Shown: positions 12,299 through 29,409 of the stretch, one piece after another
How the letters are laid out: every line of letters begins with the position of its first letter
Numbering within the stretch: position 1 is the first letter of the stretch
Source: Eudorina sp. 2006-703-Eu-15
Lineage: Eukaryota > Chlorophyta > Chlorophyceae > Chlamydomonadales > Volvocaceae
Assembly (NCBI GenBank): GCA_003117195.1
Contig: BDSI01000035.1
Span: 680,001 to 744,000 of the forward strand
Direction of reading: 5' to 3'
Length of the DNA: 64,000 bases
Made by a program: the position numbers and the translations under genes
The notes under the pieces: model-generated
Database searches by the model: none
Seen by the model: the letters and a program-made list of their open reading frames with translations, nothing else
What the model was told of the DNA's origin: nothing

Positions 12299-15200
12299 TT
12301 GGCCTTCCCGCGACCACGGCCTCCGCCGCCGCCGCCGCATCCTGCCCCGGGCCCTCCCTGGCCGCCCTGGCGCTGCCGCCGCACCTCTCCCGCCCACTCC
12401 CCCTCAACAGCACCCCGCACCTCTCCCTGCATGCCGGCCGACTCCTCGGCGGCAATTCCACGTTAACACCGGCGTACAGCAACAGCAGCAGCAGCGCTGC
12501 AGCCAGCGCCGCCGCCAGCGCGATCTGTGCGAGCAGCACCAGCCGCATCAGCAGCGCCGCCACTCCCTCCTCCGCCGCCGTCTCGGACGTCGCAAACCAC
12601 GAATGGTCGCCGGCGGCCCTGGCGGGCGGCGCTCCGCGCCGCGGCGGCGGCAGGCGACGGTTGGCGCCCGGCCCCGCACCGTTGAAATCCTCAACCGCCA
12701 ACGGTCAAGTGGGCCCGCCGCCGTCTCGTAAGCCCCACAAGGGCGGTTCCAAGGGCGGCGCCAAGGGTGGCGGCGAGAAGGCGGCGTCAGGACAGGGATC
12801 CGCGGTGGCGGCGGGGCAGCCGCCGGCGGAGGCGGTGGCGGTGGACGTCGAGGAGCCTCCCCTGGAGGAGCTGGATGAGGAGGCGGGGCAGCAGCTGGTG
12901 GGTCATGCCGTGGTGCTAAGTACGGGTTTGGGTTTGGTTCCGGAGCCAATGTTCATAGTGGTGCTGCGTCCCTAGAGGTCTCAGGCGCTTGAGGCCACCT
13001 GCCCAGCCCTCCCGCGCTCCCTCCCCCCCTACTTATTGACTCCTGTGCCACGCATCGGTTCCCCAATCCTTACCCCCTGCTTGTTATCAAGGCTTTGTTG
13101 TCTAGTCCCCATTGCGCCCTCGGGAACGGTTGTCTACTTCGTCAGCTGTTCCCGCTTTTGACGGTCATTTGACGGCCTTGACTGCGACTCGGCCCCAACG
13201 TCGACTATCTCGCTCGCTTCCACGGGTTGCTTGTGCCCTACCCCCGCTGCGCTGGCCCCCCCCCGCCAACCCCCGCCGCCACGGCGTGCCGCGGCTGTGG
13301 TACTCTGCGACAGGCGCCGTACATGGATGCCGTGGTCAAGGTGTACTGCATGCACACGGAGCCGAATTACTCGCTGCCGTGGCAGCGCAAGCGGCAGTAC
13401 AGCAGCTCCTCCTCGGGTTTTGTCGTACGGTACGGCGGCCGCAACTGGCTGCTCACCAACGCGCACTCTGTGGACTATCACACGCAGGTTTGTGTGTGTG
13501 GGTGTGGGTGTGGGTGTGTGTCGGTTGGGCTTCTGGACGAGCAAGTCGTTTGTGACCGTTGCCCTGGCGGTTTCTGTCCACGCAGTATCTGCCACGTCAT
13601 AAGATTGCGCTACACCCTCCCAACTCACCGCATCGCCTCCCTCGCCATGTGTACACGGGTCGGGCGGGTCTGTTATCTAAACACACATACTCACATCAGT
13701 TCTCTTATACACACACCGGCACATGCGGGTTTCGGGTGTTATCCCCGGTGTACATCGACGGTCGAGCTGCACTCCTCCTTTCTCGCGGCTCAGTCCGCCA
13801 ATACACACACACGCACCCGCAACCGCAACCGCAGGTCAAGGTGAAGCGGCGGGGGGACGACCGCAAGTTCCTGGCCCGCGTCATCTCCGTCGGGGTGGAC
13901 TGCGACATCGCCGCGTTGGAGGTGGACGACCCGGACTTCTGGGGCGCGTCGGCGTCGGCAGAGGCGGCGGAGGGGGCGGAGGCGGGCCGCGGCGGCGGCG
14001 GCGGCGCGCCGCCGGTCCTGGAGCTGGGGCCGCTGCCGCGGCTGCAGGACGGTGTGGCGGTGGTGGGCTACCCCATCGGCGGCGACACGATCTCCGTGAC
14101 GGCTGGCGTGGTGAGCCGCATCGAGGTGACCGACTACAGCCACGGCTCCACGGACCTGCTGGCGATACAGATCGACGCGGCCATCAACGGCGGCAACAGC
14201 GGCGGGCCGGTCTTCAACCGGGCCTGCCAGTGCGTCGGCATCGCCTTCCAGGTGGGGCGCTCTGGATGGGGGGGCTGGCGGGTTGGGGATAATGAGTGGG
14301 CGCAGCGGGTGGGGGGACACGGATGTCGGTGTGTAGAGGGATGGGTGGTTGGAAGGAGGAGGTAGCGGGTGGAGGTCGCCCCGGTAGGAACACGAAGGTC
14401 GGTGCGTGTCCAGAGCGCCTAGGGGGGTTGGGTGGTACAGGCCAGCAGCCCTGTCGAGCCCTCCCTCCCTGCCGGGCCCTCCCTCCCTGCCGCCCCCTCC
14501 CGCCCTGCCGCCGCTCGGTACCTCATCGGTGTCCTCAACCCCCCCCCCCGGGGGAGCTGCATCCACTCCAGGGGAGGTGCGCGGACTCGGTCGTCCACGC
14601 GACCCATCACATGTCGCTACCCTCGTTATCACCCCCTTTGCCCCCTACCTTGCCGGCCCTTCACACGTCACCTCTACCCGCTACCAACGCTGACCCCATC
14701 CCCGATACGACCCCATCCCTCCCCATCCCCCCATACCTTGCCCTCTCCATCCCCTCCCCTCCCCATCCCCCGCATCCCCTCCCCGCATGCCTGCCAATTT
14801 CCGGTACCCGTCCCTCCCCCGACCAGGCGCTGGTGGGCAGTGACGTGGAGAACGTGGGGTATGTTATCCCCACCCCCGTCGTGACACACTTCCTGGAGGA
14901 CTACCTGCGCACCGGCACCTTCTCGGGCTTCCCCGCGCTGGGGGTACAGTGGCAGCGAATGGAGTCGGACGCGCTGCGCCGCGCCTACGGCATGGCGCCC
15001 GGCCAGAAGGGCGTGCTGGTGCGCGGCGTGAACCCCACCTCGGCCGCCGCGGCGGTGCTGCAGCCCGACGACGTGCTGCTGGCCTTCGACGGCACGCCCA
15101 TCTCGAATGACGGCACGGTGCCCTTCCGCACGGGCGAGCGCATCGCGTTCTCGTACCTGATCACGTCCAAGTTCGTGGGCGACGGCGCGCGGCTGGATGT

Positions 15201-16809
15201 GCTGCGCGGCGGACAGAGGCTGGAGCTGACGGTCGCGTGAGTGCCGTACCGTGAAGAGCGCAATACGGTCCGTGTGTGGTTCATGGCAAACCCGCCCAGA
15301 ACCGTCCAGAACGTATGTTCCATACACACGCTGCCGTGATAACAAGGACCGACGCGATCGCACTCCCTGACTGACGTGCCCTTCTCTCACCGCCGATTTT
15401 TTCACCTCACATGGTAATTTGGTCGCCCTCCTCTGCAGGCTGTCCAAGCCCGCCGCGCTGGTGCCCCCCCACCTCAGCAACCGCGACCCGCCGTACCTCG
15501 TGGTGGGCGGCCTGGTCTTCACCACCGCCAGCGAGCCGTACCTACAGTCCGAGTACGGCAGCGACTACGGCAGTGACGCGCCGGTCAAGCTGCTGGACCG
15601 GCTGTACTACGGCATGCCCAAGACGGCGGACGAGGAGGTGGTGGTGCTGTCGCAGGTACGGCAGGGCGCTTGTACGGTGTCCGCCGCCCTCAGCCCTCAC
15701 CCAAAAACCCTATCATGAGTCATCATCCCACCCGTCACCCGCTGGTCCCCGCCATCCCCTTCGTCGAAGCGTGCTGGGTGTGTGCCCGGGCTCGTTCTGG
15801 GCTTTGTTTTGTTTCTCTAGGGGGAGCTTTTTAACCCGTCGGCCCCGCCGCCTGCCGTACAGGTCTTGGCCTGCGACGCCACGCTGGGTTACGAGGACGT
15901 GTACAACGTGCAGCTGCTGCGCTTCAACGGACAGCCCGTCAGCAACCTCAAGCAGCTGGCGGAAGCTGTGCGGCAGGCGCTGCAGCAAGAGGCGGAGGCG
16001 GACCACCAGGGGAAGCCTGAGGGGACCGACACCGGCAGTAGCAGCAGCAGTAGCAGCAGTAGCGGAGGCGGCTTCTTGCGTTTCGACCTTGACTACAACG
16101 AGCTGGTGGTGGTTGAAGCGCGGGGTGAGGTGGCGTGTCAGGTTGCGGGCGGAAGGATGCTAGGTACAATCCCGCGGGTCAGTCCCGGGATTCAGTCCCG
16201 CGGGTCACTGCCGGGGTTCAGTCCCGCGGGTCACTGCCGGGGTTCAGTCCCGCGGGTCACTGCCGGGGTTCAGTCCCGCGGGTCAGTCCCGGGGTTCAGT
16301 CCCGCGGGTCACTGCCGGGGGTCTCCCCCACCTCCGCTGACCCAGAACCCGCATCGTACCGGACTACCGCCCGCCGTTTCCTTTAGAGACCGCTTCTTTC
16401 CTTTTTTTATTCTGCCGCGCTTGCCACTTTTAGCCATGATGGCGCAATTTGCTTTCACCTTTCTTTTCCATCGCATATCGTTTTCCGTAGCCACGGCAAC
16501 CCCTCGGATCCCGCTTTGTCCCACCGCCACCGACCCCCGATTGCTGCCCTCCCGGTTCCCCCACCTCCCCCCCCCCCAACGCGGTGGTGCACCACAGACG
16601 TCCTGAGGGTGACCCCCGAGGTGATGAGGGCGCACTCCATTCCGTACGACATGTCGGCGGACCTGCGGGCGGCGCTGGCGGCCGCGGGGCCGGGCAACAG
16701 CGCCGCCGGGTCCACCACCGGCAGCAGCAGCAGCAGCAGCAGCAGTAGCCCCACCGCCGCGCCGCCGGGCAGCAGCTTGACACCTCACCCGGAGGGGGGC
16801 CGGGCCTGA
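12299..16809 (+). CDS. DEG9: DEG9-type serine protease (trypsin domain plus PDZ domains)
   Basis: Exons 12299-12897, 13314-13487, 13835-14251, 14827-15236, 15439-15655, 15863-16124 and 16598-16809 (stop TGA) join in phase. The protein follows plant Deg9 closely: [20 protein letters not shown], the trypsin core, [30 protein letters not shown] and a PDZ region ([20 protein letters not shown]), then [15 protein letters not shown]. The catalytic triad is intact: His codon 13464-13466 (TNAHS), Asp 13904-13906 (DCDIAAL) and Ser 14198-14200 (GNSGGP). Deg9 in Arabidopsis is a nuclear/nucleolar ATP-independent protease; the basic Gly/Lys stretch in exon 1 ([10 protein letters not shown]) would fit nuclear targeting. 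An Ala/Gly insertion follows the catalytic Asp, and a Ser run and Ala/Ser-rich C-terminus are extra. The start codon is not fixed: an in-frame ATG at 12169 exists, but it lies in repeat-like DNA, and the phase at 12299 calls for an upstream exon. Confidence 0.9.
13038..13077 (+). repeat. Dispersed repeat family C, copy in DEG9 intron 1
   Basis: A 40-bp stretch beginning GACTCCTGTGCCACG and containing TCGGTTCCCCAATCC. The same stretch occurs reversed at 38323-38363 with two mismatches, and its right half at 12235-12256. Confidence 0.85.
16173..16326. repeat. 26-bp minisatellite in DEG9 intron 6
   Basis: About six copies of a 26-bp unit containing CCCGCGGGTCACTGCC and GGGGTTCAGT; some copies read CAGTCCC instead of CACTGCC. 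The CCCGCGGGTC core is most of the dispersed GACCCNNGGGTC palindrome. Confidence 0.9.
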
Positions 16810-18218
16810 GGGTCAGAAGGCGCAGAACGCTGGAAACCCGTCCAAGGTCAACGAATGGCTGCCAGTGCGTGAATCTGCCACTGCCTGAAGCTGCCAGTGC
16901 GTGAAGCTGCTGATATCGCTGTGGGACTGCTTCAATCTCATCGGACGGGGCTCCAGCTGCGACCTCGGCTTTCCTGCAAGGGCTGTGGTGGATGAAAAGG
17001 GAAGGAGGATGTGTCTACAGCCAAGAGCAGGCCCGGAGGAGCTGTGCGTTGTCCCCTACCTCGAGGGGTAGTGGCGGGTTCGCACCCAGGCTTATTCGGC
17101 GCGCGGCGTGCTGGCGGGCGGGCGGGCGGGCGGGCTGATGTCGGAGAAGACGCTTGAAAGGGTGCCCGGCCGGGGTGGCTGTTGATGGTGGTGGTGTGGT
17201 GCTAGTGATGGCTACGCGTGCTCGCTCGTTCGTCGCGTCGTGGTAATCACCGACGACGCGACGGGGGGCGGGGCGGTGGAGCGGCTTTGCCAGCTGCCTG
17301 GGGCGCGTACCGTACGGTACCAGATACCATCAAATCGCGGGATGGCGCTGCACCCCCTCGGATGTGCTGATCGGTGTGCTGATGAGGCGGTTCCGCAGGG
17401 GGCGGAGAGGAAGGGCAGGAGTGTGGAGGGAAGGGCACACTGGTCGGCATGGCGCGGATGCGGGTGGGGCGTTCCGGACCCCACCACCGCGTCGGACACC
17501 CCATCCTCATCAGTTTCCTTGAAAGCTGACCCTGCCTTGAGCGTTTTGACATGTGCCCTAACCGTCCTACCTGAACTTATGTGCTGCGTGCGCCTGACCC
17601 GCGGATGCCGCGTTGGTGACCTAGTATGTTATGAGACCGACTTGACTGAGACCGACAAGTAATGTGTGAGGTGGTCCTGGGAAGCCACCCCCGCTCGCGG
17701 AACCCCGTCCGGCCGACCGGCAACCGCCCATCGAAAGTACATGGACGCGGACGGGACGGGACGACTCGCCACACGATCGATCGTCCATACCGTAGTTCTT
17801 CGCCCGACCGTCAGCTGCATCAGCTGCCACCCACCCACGCATGCGGCAGCCCCGGCGTCCACCCACCACCGCCACAATCATCATTATCATCATCAGCAGC
17901 AGCAGCAGCATCTTGCGTATCACCCGCTTCCAATGGACGTGTGGCGCCCCGCCCCACGGGCTCGTTCCCATCTGGGATGGATGGTCTCCTGTGGGGTCGG
18001 GTGGCCTCATTCGCCCAAAACGCCCCTCCTGCAGTCAACGTGTCAACCCGAACGTCTCGCACGTCGTCGGACTTGAACCCACGCCGGTGTTGTCATGGGG
18101 TCACAGCGGAAACAACACACCACCCGGACACACCGGGACAAAGCTCGGCGACTGCCGACTCGTACCCCTCCTCACGGAGGACAATAAAGAGGCCACAGCC
18201 GCCGCGTCCCACACACCG
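16810..18218. other. Convergent intergenic region, DEG9 and BCCIP 3' ends
   Basis: About 1.4 kb holding both 3' untranslated regions. A degenerate GCTGCCAGTGCGTGAA duplication lies near 16860-16910 and a GCGG-type run near 17120. No coding stretch is convincing; the open frames are shadows with no matching splice signals. Confidence 0.6.
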
Positions 18219-21200
18219 CTATCGGCCCGGCTTCCCGCCCTTCGCCCCCGCCTCCTTACCTCCCTTGCCCCCCTTCCCCTTCTCCCCCTCCTTCTTCCCC
18301 TCCCCACCCGCCCGCGCGGCACCCTTGTCCCCCTTGCTCCCGCCCGCCGCCCCTGCTCCGCCCGCCGCCCCTGCTCCGCCCGCCGCCCCTGCGGCGCCCT
18401 GCCCGCCCCCCTGGAGCATCATATTGCCCACCACCAGGTCCATCATGTCCCGCGCCTCCGCCACCCGGGCCGCCTCCACACACATGACGGCCCGCAGCGG
18501 CTGCAGGTCGCCTCGGGCCACGGGTCGGCCCTCGACGGGGAAGGTGTAGCTCCAGGAGCAGACCTGGTGAAGGTACTCGTCCTCGGGCCGCACGTACACG
18601 ATCAGCGGCTGCAGCTGCAGGGAGGGCAAGGGCGAGCCGGCTTCGTCAATGCCAACATCGGCGGGGCATCGGTTTGTTGCCCTTATTTGAATGAATGAAT
18701 GTTACAGCGGACCCCAACGGGATCATCGGTGTATACCAGAGCAAGCTTATTTGCGGTTTCGCTGTCTTTATTGACAAAGGGTGGGCGGGCACGCGAGCGG
18801 GCGGGCAAGGGTGGTGGGCGGGTATTTGGGCTGGGAACCTGATGTGCCGCGCCCGGTGGGGTCCAGGCGCACCGAGCCCCCAGAACCCGAAACCCAGCCA
18901 GCGCTATCTGCCTGCCTTCAGCACAAACGACCCGCGGGTCCGTCAACCCCTGTTCCCACCGGCACCGGCACCTGATGGTCCCCTTCCCCTCGCGTGGTGA
19001 TGATGATGACGCCACCAACCTGCCGGGACTCCCCGTGCGGTGTTCGTCCTCCGCCGCACCGCCGATGGTGTACTCCCAACCAACCACAACGACGCATACA
19101 CATACACACACGGGCGGGTTCCATTTCTAAATACACACACGCGCGCGCGGCGCCACACCCACCTTCTTGCCCTTCTTCCCGGCGCCCGTCGGGGCTGCTC
19201 CAGCGGAGCTGGGGCCCGAGCCGTCCGCCGCGGCGTCCTGCGCGAGGCCCGCCGACCCGTGGGTCACCCGTAAGTCAGTGGGCGGTGGTGCCGGCTCGTG
19301 TTCGGTGCGGCGACTGGCGCGTCGAATCGGGTGCGGCAGTCGATCCCCTCACTGCCGATGCGCCCCTCAGGACACGACCAACGGCCAACCGCCGACCGCA
19401 ACCGGAAGGAAATGCTGATTCCAGATTCAACGCGATTGTAACAACGCGTCGTGTTGATGAGTTTGGGAATCCGGTGCGATTCTCCCCCCCAACGGAGACT
19501 GCCCCGCCGAGGTTGCCCCACAAAGGTTCGACCCCTACGATTCTCCATTTCCTGACTCTTCGGTCTCGGGTGCGTACTCGACACATTTCCAGCAACCCAT
19601 GGGTCCATCCTTGACGCTGGCCTGACCCCGCGAAACCCAACCGCCCCCTTAACCCCGCATGTGAGCATGATCCGAGTTTGTTTCTGGGTTTGTTGTTTTT
19701 TCCCCCCGAGCGCCGCACCACCCCCACCCCCACCTGCTGCTGCGCTTCCTCCTGCGGGTCTGTGTAGACCCGGGTGACGTGCAGGTAGCGCCGGAAGGCG
19801 AACTCCTCGCGCTCGTCCTGTGACCCAGATCGGGGAGGGAGGCGGTCGGCAACCCATGTTGTTGTAAGCTGTTGTGACAGGTCCACCTTGCCAACGCCAG
19901 ACAGGCGGACGGGCGGACGGGGTGGCGAAAAGGCAGGCAAGCGTGACAGGCAGGGTGGTGGCACGATTCCGCCCCGAATCGCGGTCCCCGACCGCGCATC
20001 GGCCCTAGAGCTCCCGAACCCCTGCTGCTGCCCAGCAAGCCGCGCGACGCCGGTGGAGGCGGAGGGCGGCTCACCTTGGGGTAGTCCTCGTCGGCCGCGG
20101 CCCCCTCAATCTCCTGTGGCCGGCAGGACAGAACAGGACAGCAGGACACACCACACCACAACACAACGCAACACAACACAACACAACGCACAAAAAACAC
20201 AGGGAAACACGCATCGGGTCAGGTGCGGTAATAAAGTGCGCCTCTCGTCAGGGCAAAGATCCGTGGTATAGGTGCTGCCGTACACTCCGTGGGTACGGCA
20301 TGGTCGTCGAGATACGGTGCATTGACCCACATGGAGCAAATCTGACGGTGACCCACGGGTCGGGCAGACAGACCCCGTTCGGACTTTCCTGGGCCGTCAG
20401 TGGACGCACACTGACCTCTCCCCTGACCTCGCTTCCACCTGTCCCCGCCCCGTCCCCGTCCCCGTCCCGTTCCCCTGTCCCCCCGTCCCCGCACACCTCC
20501 ATCAGCATCTGCACCAGCGGCGGCGCCAGCTGCGGCGGGCAGTTGATCAACCGCTCCGAGACCAGCAGTGCCGTACCGGGGCCGGAGAAGGCCTGAGCGG
20601 GGGAGCAGGGGGGTGTGGGTGGATGGGTGCGTGGGGAGGATTGGCCCGCGGCGCGGTGGGGGCAGTAATGACGGAGGGTATTGCTGAACGCCCGCCCTTT
20701 ACAGTACGGTTTGTACGTTGGTCGTACAGGCAACGGCGGCCCTAACGGTCACCACTGCGACAAAGCAACCGCCAGTACGCCCGCCGCGCGGCCCCACCGC
20801 ACCCGCCGACACACGTACGGCAAGGAACCAGTGTGTCCACCACACCGCGCCCGCCATTTCCGACACGGCCTCAAGGCCACCCTCACCCCCTGCCTCCGAC
20901 ATCCCTCCCTTCTGCCCCCCTCTCCCCCCAAGCATGCTCTGTCTGGGCTGTGTCTGGTCTGTCTGTATCTAACCCTCCAGCATGCACGCCGGCATGCAGG
21001 GCCCCCGACCCGCCTTGTCCAGCTTGTCGCGCGTCTCCGTGTCGGGGCAGCGACCCCGCAGGTATTCCTTCAGCTGGGCCAGCCAGGGCGCCGAGGCGGC
21101 CGGGCCCCGGCTGGTGTTGAAGGCGGTCAGGAGCGCGAAGGGGTCGTCCTCCTCAGAGGACTTGACCACCGTGCCCACAGCCGTCTGAGGGGGTTACGCG

Positions 21201-21989
21201 GCCCGGCGGTGATGACGGCGGGTCATCGCAGTCGACAGTCGGCAGTCTTAACACAATTCACCCGGGGGTCCCACACAAGCCAACACTAGGTATCTGCGCC
21301 GACTGCAAGACACAGCAAAGGTAATTGGGATGGTGGTGTGGGATACAGCACTGGGCGACAGGGCTGTGAGCATCGACGGCCCCGGGTAGAAATGATGGCG
21401 GTTGGTATTGGTTGGTCTGGGGTTCAACTGGCACTACCTGAGTCGGCTCGGCTCCCTACCGTGTCATCAACGTGAAAACCAAGGAACAGGGTTTGCCGAC
21501 TGGGTTCTGACGGACGCGCTGGTGCGGTGCGGTGGGGTTTCCAGTCACCTGTTTGATGATGGCGTCCACGAGCCCGCTACAGTCGTACTGCTGACCGTCC
21601 AGGTACGTGCTGAGCAGCGCCTTGAGCCCCAGGAAGTCCCGTTCTTGAGGGTCGAAAAATTCGAATTGCACATCGACCTCCTTGTAGGCCTCGCCTTCCT
21701 CGTCGTCCTCCGATTCGGAGGCGCTGGAAGACGCCTCCGGGCAGGAATCCTCATCGTCGTCGCTGTCCTCTTCGTCGTCGTCGTCGTCGTCATCATCATC
21801 GCCGTCGTCTTCCCCCTCAACGCCCTCGTCACCTTCACTGTCGCCGCTGCTGGCCTCAGGGTCCTCGTCAGCGCCGTCCTCGTTCTCGGTGTCATCGTCG
21901 TCGTCGGCGTCGCCTTTCCGGCCCTTGCTTGGTTCGTCCTTCTCCTTCTCCTCACGTTTCAATTGCGCTTCTGCTTTTCGTTTAGGCAT
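18219..21989 (-). CDS. BCCIP: BCCIP/Bcp1-family protein
   Basis: Seven minus-strand exons, 21989-21549, 21184-21014, 20592-20497, 20113-20075, 19817-19734, 19237-19163 and 18614-18219, all with phase-0 joins, give 433 residues. Residues 1 to about 100 are a highly acidic Asp/Glu/Ser tail after MPKRKAEAQLKREEKE. The BCCIP domain then follows: VDVQFEFFDPQERDFLGLKA, YLRGRCPDTETRDKLDKA, GTALLVSERLINCPPQLAPP, EREEFAFRRYLHVTRVYTD and LIVYVRPEDEYLHQ. A Gly/Lys-rich basic tail ends the protein. Family knowledge: yeast Bcp1 is a nuclear chaperone for ribosomal protein uL14 and human BCCIP binds BRCA2 and p21; which role applies here is unknown. The intron after 21014 starts with GC rather than GT, forced by the family alignment at LDK/AFSGPG. 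The gene is divergent from the OPR-like gene, sharing about 410 bp. Confidence 0.88.
18688..18731 (+). repeat. Dispersed repeat family B copy
   Basis: TGAATGAATGAATGTTACAG followed by CGGACCCCAACGGGATCATC. A reversed copy lies at 27374-27430 and shorter ones at 5411-5430 and 37292-37313. It lies in the sixth BCCIP intron. In reverse orientation it contains TGTAA. Confidence 0.7.
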
Positions 21990-22399
21990 TATGGCGGAAG
22001 CTCAATATGTGTGCAAAGGCAAAGTGTCAATTTCCCGACACCGCAAAGTGGCGGCTGCAAGTGCATACAATTTCACGGTAATGCCTAATGAAAACAGTGA
22101 ACAGCTTGAGTTCAAGACTGAATGCCGGAATGACGGGAAGCAGGTTTGCTGCTTGTAACGGTGGTTGTACCAACCACTTCTGAGTATATCTGGTGCGTCA
22201 AGTTCGCATAATTTTTAACGGTCAATAGAACATTGTGACAGATTATATTGGAAGAATTGTATTTTATATCACAAGCGAAGCGTACGGGACCCGGTCGGCT
22301 TGCTCAGCGCCAATACGCTCTCAGACGGATCGCGCTCTATTTGTTCTCAGCGCAATGTCCCATGACAATTTAAGGGCAATAGCTTGACAACGTGTCAAC
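21990..22399. promoter_or_regulatory. Shared divergent promoter region, BCCIP / OPR-like genes
   Basis: The two start codons are 410 bp apart on opposite strands, so both promoters must lie here unless an unseen 5' exon exists. The stretch is notably AT-richer than its surroundings, especially 22180-22270. No clear TATA box or known element stands out. Confidence 0.5.
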
Positions 22400-27251
<4,852 letters not shown>

Positions 27252-27408
27252 CCGTCACTACCGCCCGAGGCTGGTGCTGCTGCTGAGGAGGGGAGGCAGC
27301 AGGCTTGCGGCTGATGCCAGCAGGGGAATCCTCGACTGCCCCCGGATCAAGGAGCGCCACCACCCCGAACTCGGAACCCCCGATCATTGACATCCCTTTG
27401 GGGTTCGC

Positions 27409-27413
27409 TGTAA
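27409..27413 (+). promoter_or_regulatory. Candidate TGTAA poly(A) signal for the OPR-like gene
   Basis: TGTAA, the usual polyadenylation signal of volvocine algae, lies about 160 nt after the stop codon. It is part of a reversed family B repeat copy. Confidence 0.4.
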
Positions 27414-27677
27414 GGTTCATTCATTCATCAACTGATGAACCGAAGGGTCAAACAAACAAACAAACCCTTCCCGTACGAAAGGCCGGGTGCGTCGGCGATG
27501 GCTCTGTGGCATGGCCCATGATGCCAGTGGGGGCACGGTCCAACATGTGTAACACACACTCAACGCGTCAGTGACTGGCTTACTGCGCTGCGATGGGTCG
27601 CCTGTCTGAGAGAACTAAACTTCATGCTGCGGGATGTATACGATCCTCAGCGACGACCTTTGTAACATCCGAGGCAT

Positions 27678-27757
27678 GGCATGATGGCCGAGTGGTCTAA
27701 GGCGCAGGATTTAGGCTCCTGTCCGTAAGGGCGCAGGTTCAAATCCTGCTCATGTCA
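27678..27757 (+). tRNA. tRNA-Leu (anticodon UAG)
   Basis: 80 nt with no intron. The acceptor stem GGCATGA pairs with TCATGTC (one G-U), followed by discriminator A. The anticodon stem CAGGA/TCCTG closes the loop TTTAGGC, with anticodon TAG at 27712-27714. A long variable arm and a GCAGG-TTCAAAT-CCTGC T-arm are typical of a class II tRNA-Leu. It stands between the 3' ends of two convergent genes. Confidence 0.96.
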
Positions 27758-28074
27758 TAACATTTAGAGATCATCGATTCGATGGTTAAGAAATGATCAT
27801 CCATTATGAATTGGACACACACCATACCCTAGTGCAGATATAAGACATCACGGATTGGTGTCGTGTATCCAGCCAGGGATTATATTCCTCTTAATGAGGA
27901 CACTGGTCGCGTTTTATTGCGGACTTGATCCACGCCACCTCATCGAAGCCCCACATAATCATCATCATCATCACGCCGCCACATCGCCCGTCCTCGCGCC
28001 ACCTTGTCCACGCCTTGTCGTCAGACCTCCCTCCCCATCATCGATCGCACCCTCCCCATCATCCGGGGTGACCG

Positions 28075-28079
28075 TTACA
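28075..28079 (-). promoter_or_regulatory. Candidate TGTAA poly(A) signal for the aldo-keto reductase
   Basis: TGTAA on the minus strand, about 42 nt beyond the stop codon, as expected for a green-algal 3' end. Confidence 0.45.
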
Positions 28080-28120
28080 AGGTGGACCCGAGTCCCGACC
28101 GGTGTTCCCCATCGTCGTCA

Positions 28121-29366
28121 TCAAGCCACGCCCGACGGGTCCCAGCAGTACTTGTGTCCGTCCTCCAGCCCCTCCAGCAGCGCCAATTGCTCCGGCCCCA
28201 GCCCCCAGTCGGCCCCCAGCAGCGCCCCCTCGCGCCACTCCGCCAGCCGCTCCGGCCGCACGCTCTTGGGGATGACCGCGCAGCCCTCCTGTGGCCCCGC
28301 CGCCGCCACCACCACCACATTGCACCACCACCACCACCACCACCACCACCACATTGGCCACGCAGAGGGAGGGGAGGGGCTGTCTTTAACCCTTTATTGA
28401 CAAAGGGGCAAGGCATTGCTCTTGGGTTTCGGATCCCAACTCGACGTATGTGCAGCGCGGTGTGATGCGGTGTGATGCGGTGCGATGCGGTGCGGTGCGG
28501 TGCGGTGCGGCGCAAACGTTTCGGTACGGTCGGATGCATTCACTGTCACACATGCATGCATAGCATGCAGGCATGCATGCCCGATGTCTGCGTTCGCCCA
28601 AGCCCGCCCCGCCCTGGGGGTTCGCCCCAGGTCCCTCTCCCGACCCTGTCCGCGTCCCCCGCCAACCTACCCCAGTCCGGGTCCCCCGCCACCTCCCTCC
28701 CCCAGCCCCTGTCCGGGTCCTCCGCCACGTCCGCCCCCTCACCTGCAGCGCCCACCTCAGCAGCACCTGCGCCGGGCTTCGCCCCACCTCCCGCGCTATC
28801 CGGGTCACGACGGGGTGCCCCAACAGGTCGGAGCAGCCCAGGGAGGCGTACGCCACCACTGCTATGCCTGGGGCCGTGGGGTAGGGAAGGGGGCGGAAGG
28901 GATGAGAGATGGCGGGGCCGAGGGCGGGCCGAGGAGGGGGAAACGGGGAGTATAAGAAATTGGAGAGGGGAGGGGGAAACGGGGCGGCGCGAGGCACGGA
29001 GGGCGACGCGGGGTCAGAGGTGTCCTGCTCACCCTGCTGTTTGCACAGCTGCCGTAGCGCCCCTCGCTGCCGCCGGGGGTGCATCTCGAACTGGTTCACC
29101 TGCGGTCGGGCAGGGAGGTACGGGAGGGAGGTACGGGAGGGAGGTACGGGAGGGAGGTACGGGAGGTACGGGAGGGAGGGAGGGAGGGAGGGAGGGAGGC
29201 AGCGCGGGTGGGAGGGAGGGAGGGAGGGAGGGAGGCAGCGCGGGTGGGAGGGAGGGAGGGAGGGAGGGAGGGAGGGAGGGAGGGAGGGAGGGAGGGAGGC
29301 AGCGCGGGTGGGAGGGAGGGAGGGAGGGAGGGAGGGAGGGAGGGAGGGAGGGAGGGAGGGAGGGAG

Positions 29367-29409
<43 letters not shown>

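Noticed and set aside
12048..12701. Minus-strand frame with a signal-like [20 protein letters not shown] segment
   Set aside because: It overlaps the first DEG9 exon antisense, has no splice or family support, and comes from the complement of a Ser/Ala-rich stretch.
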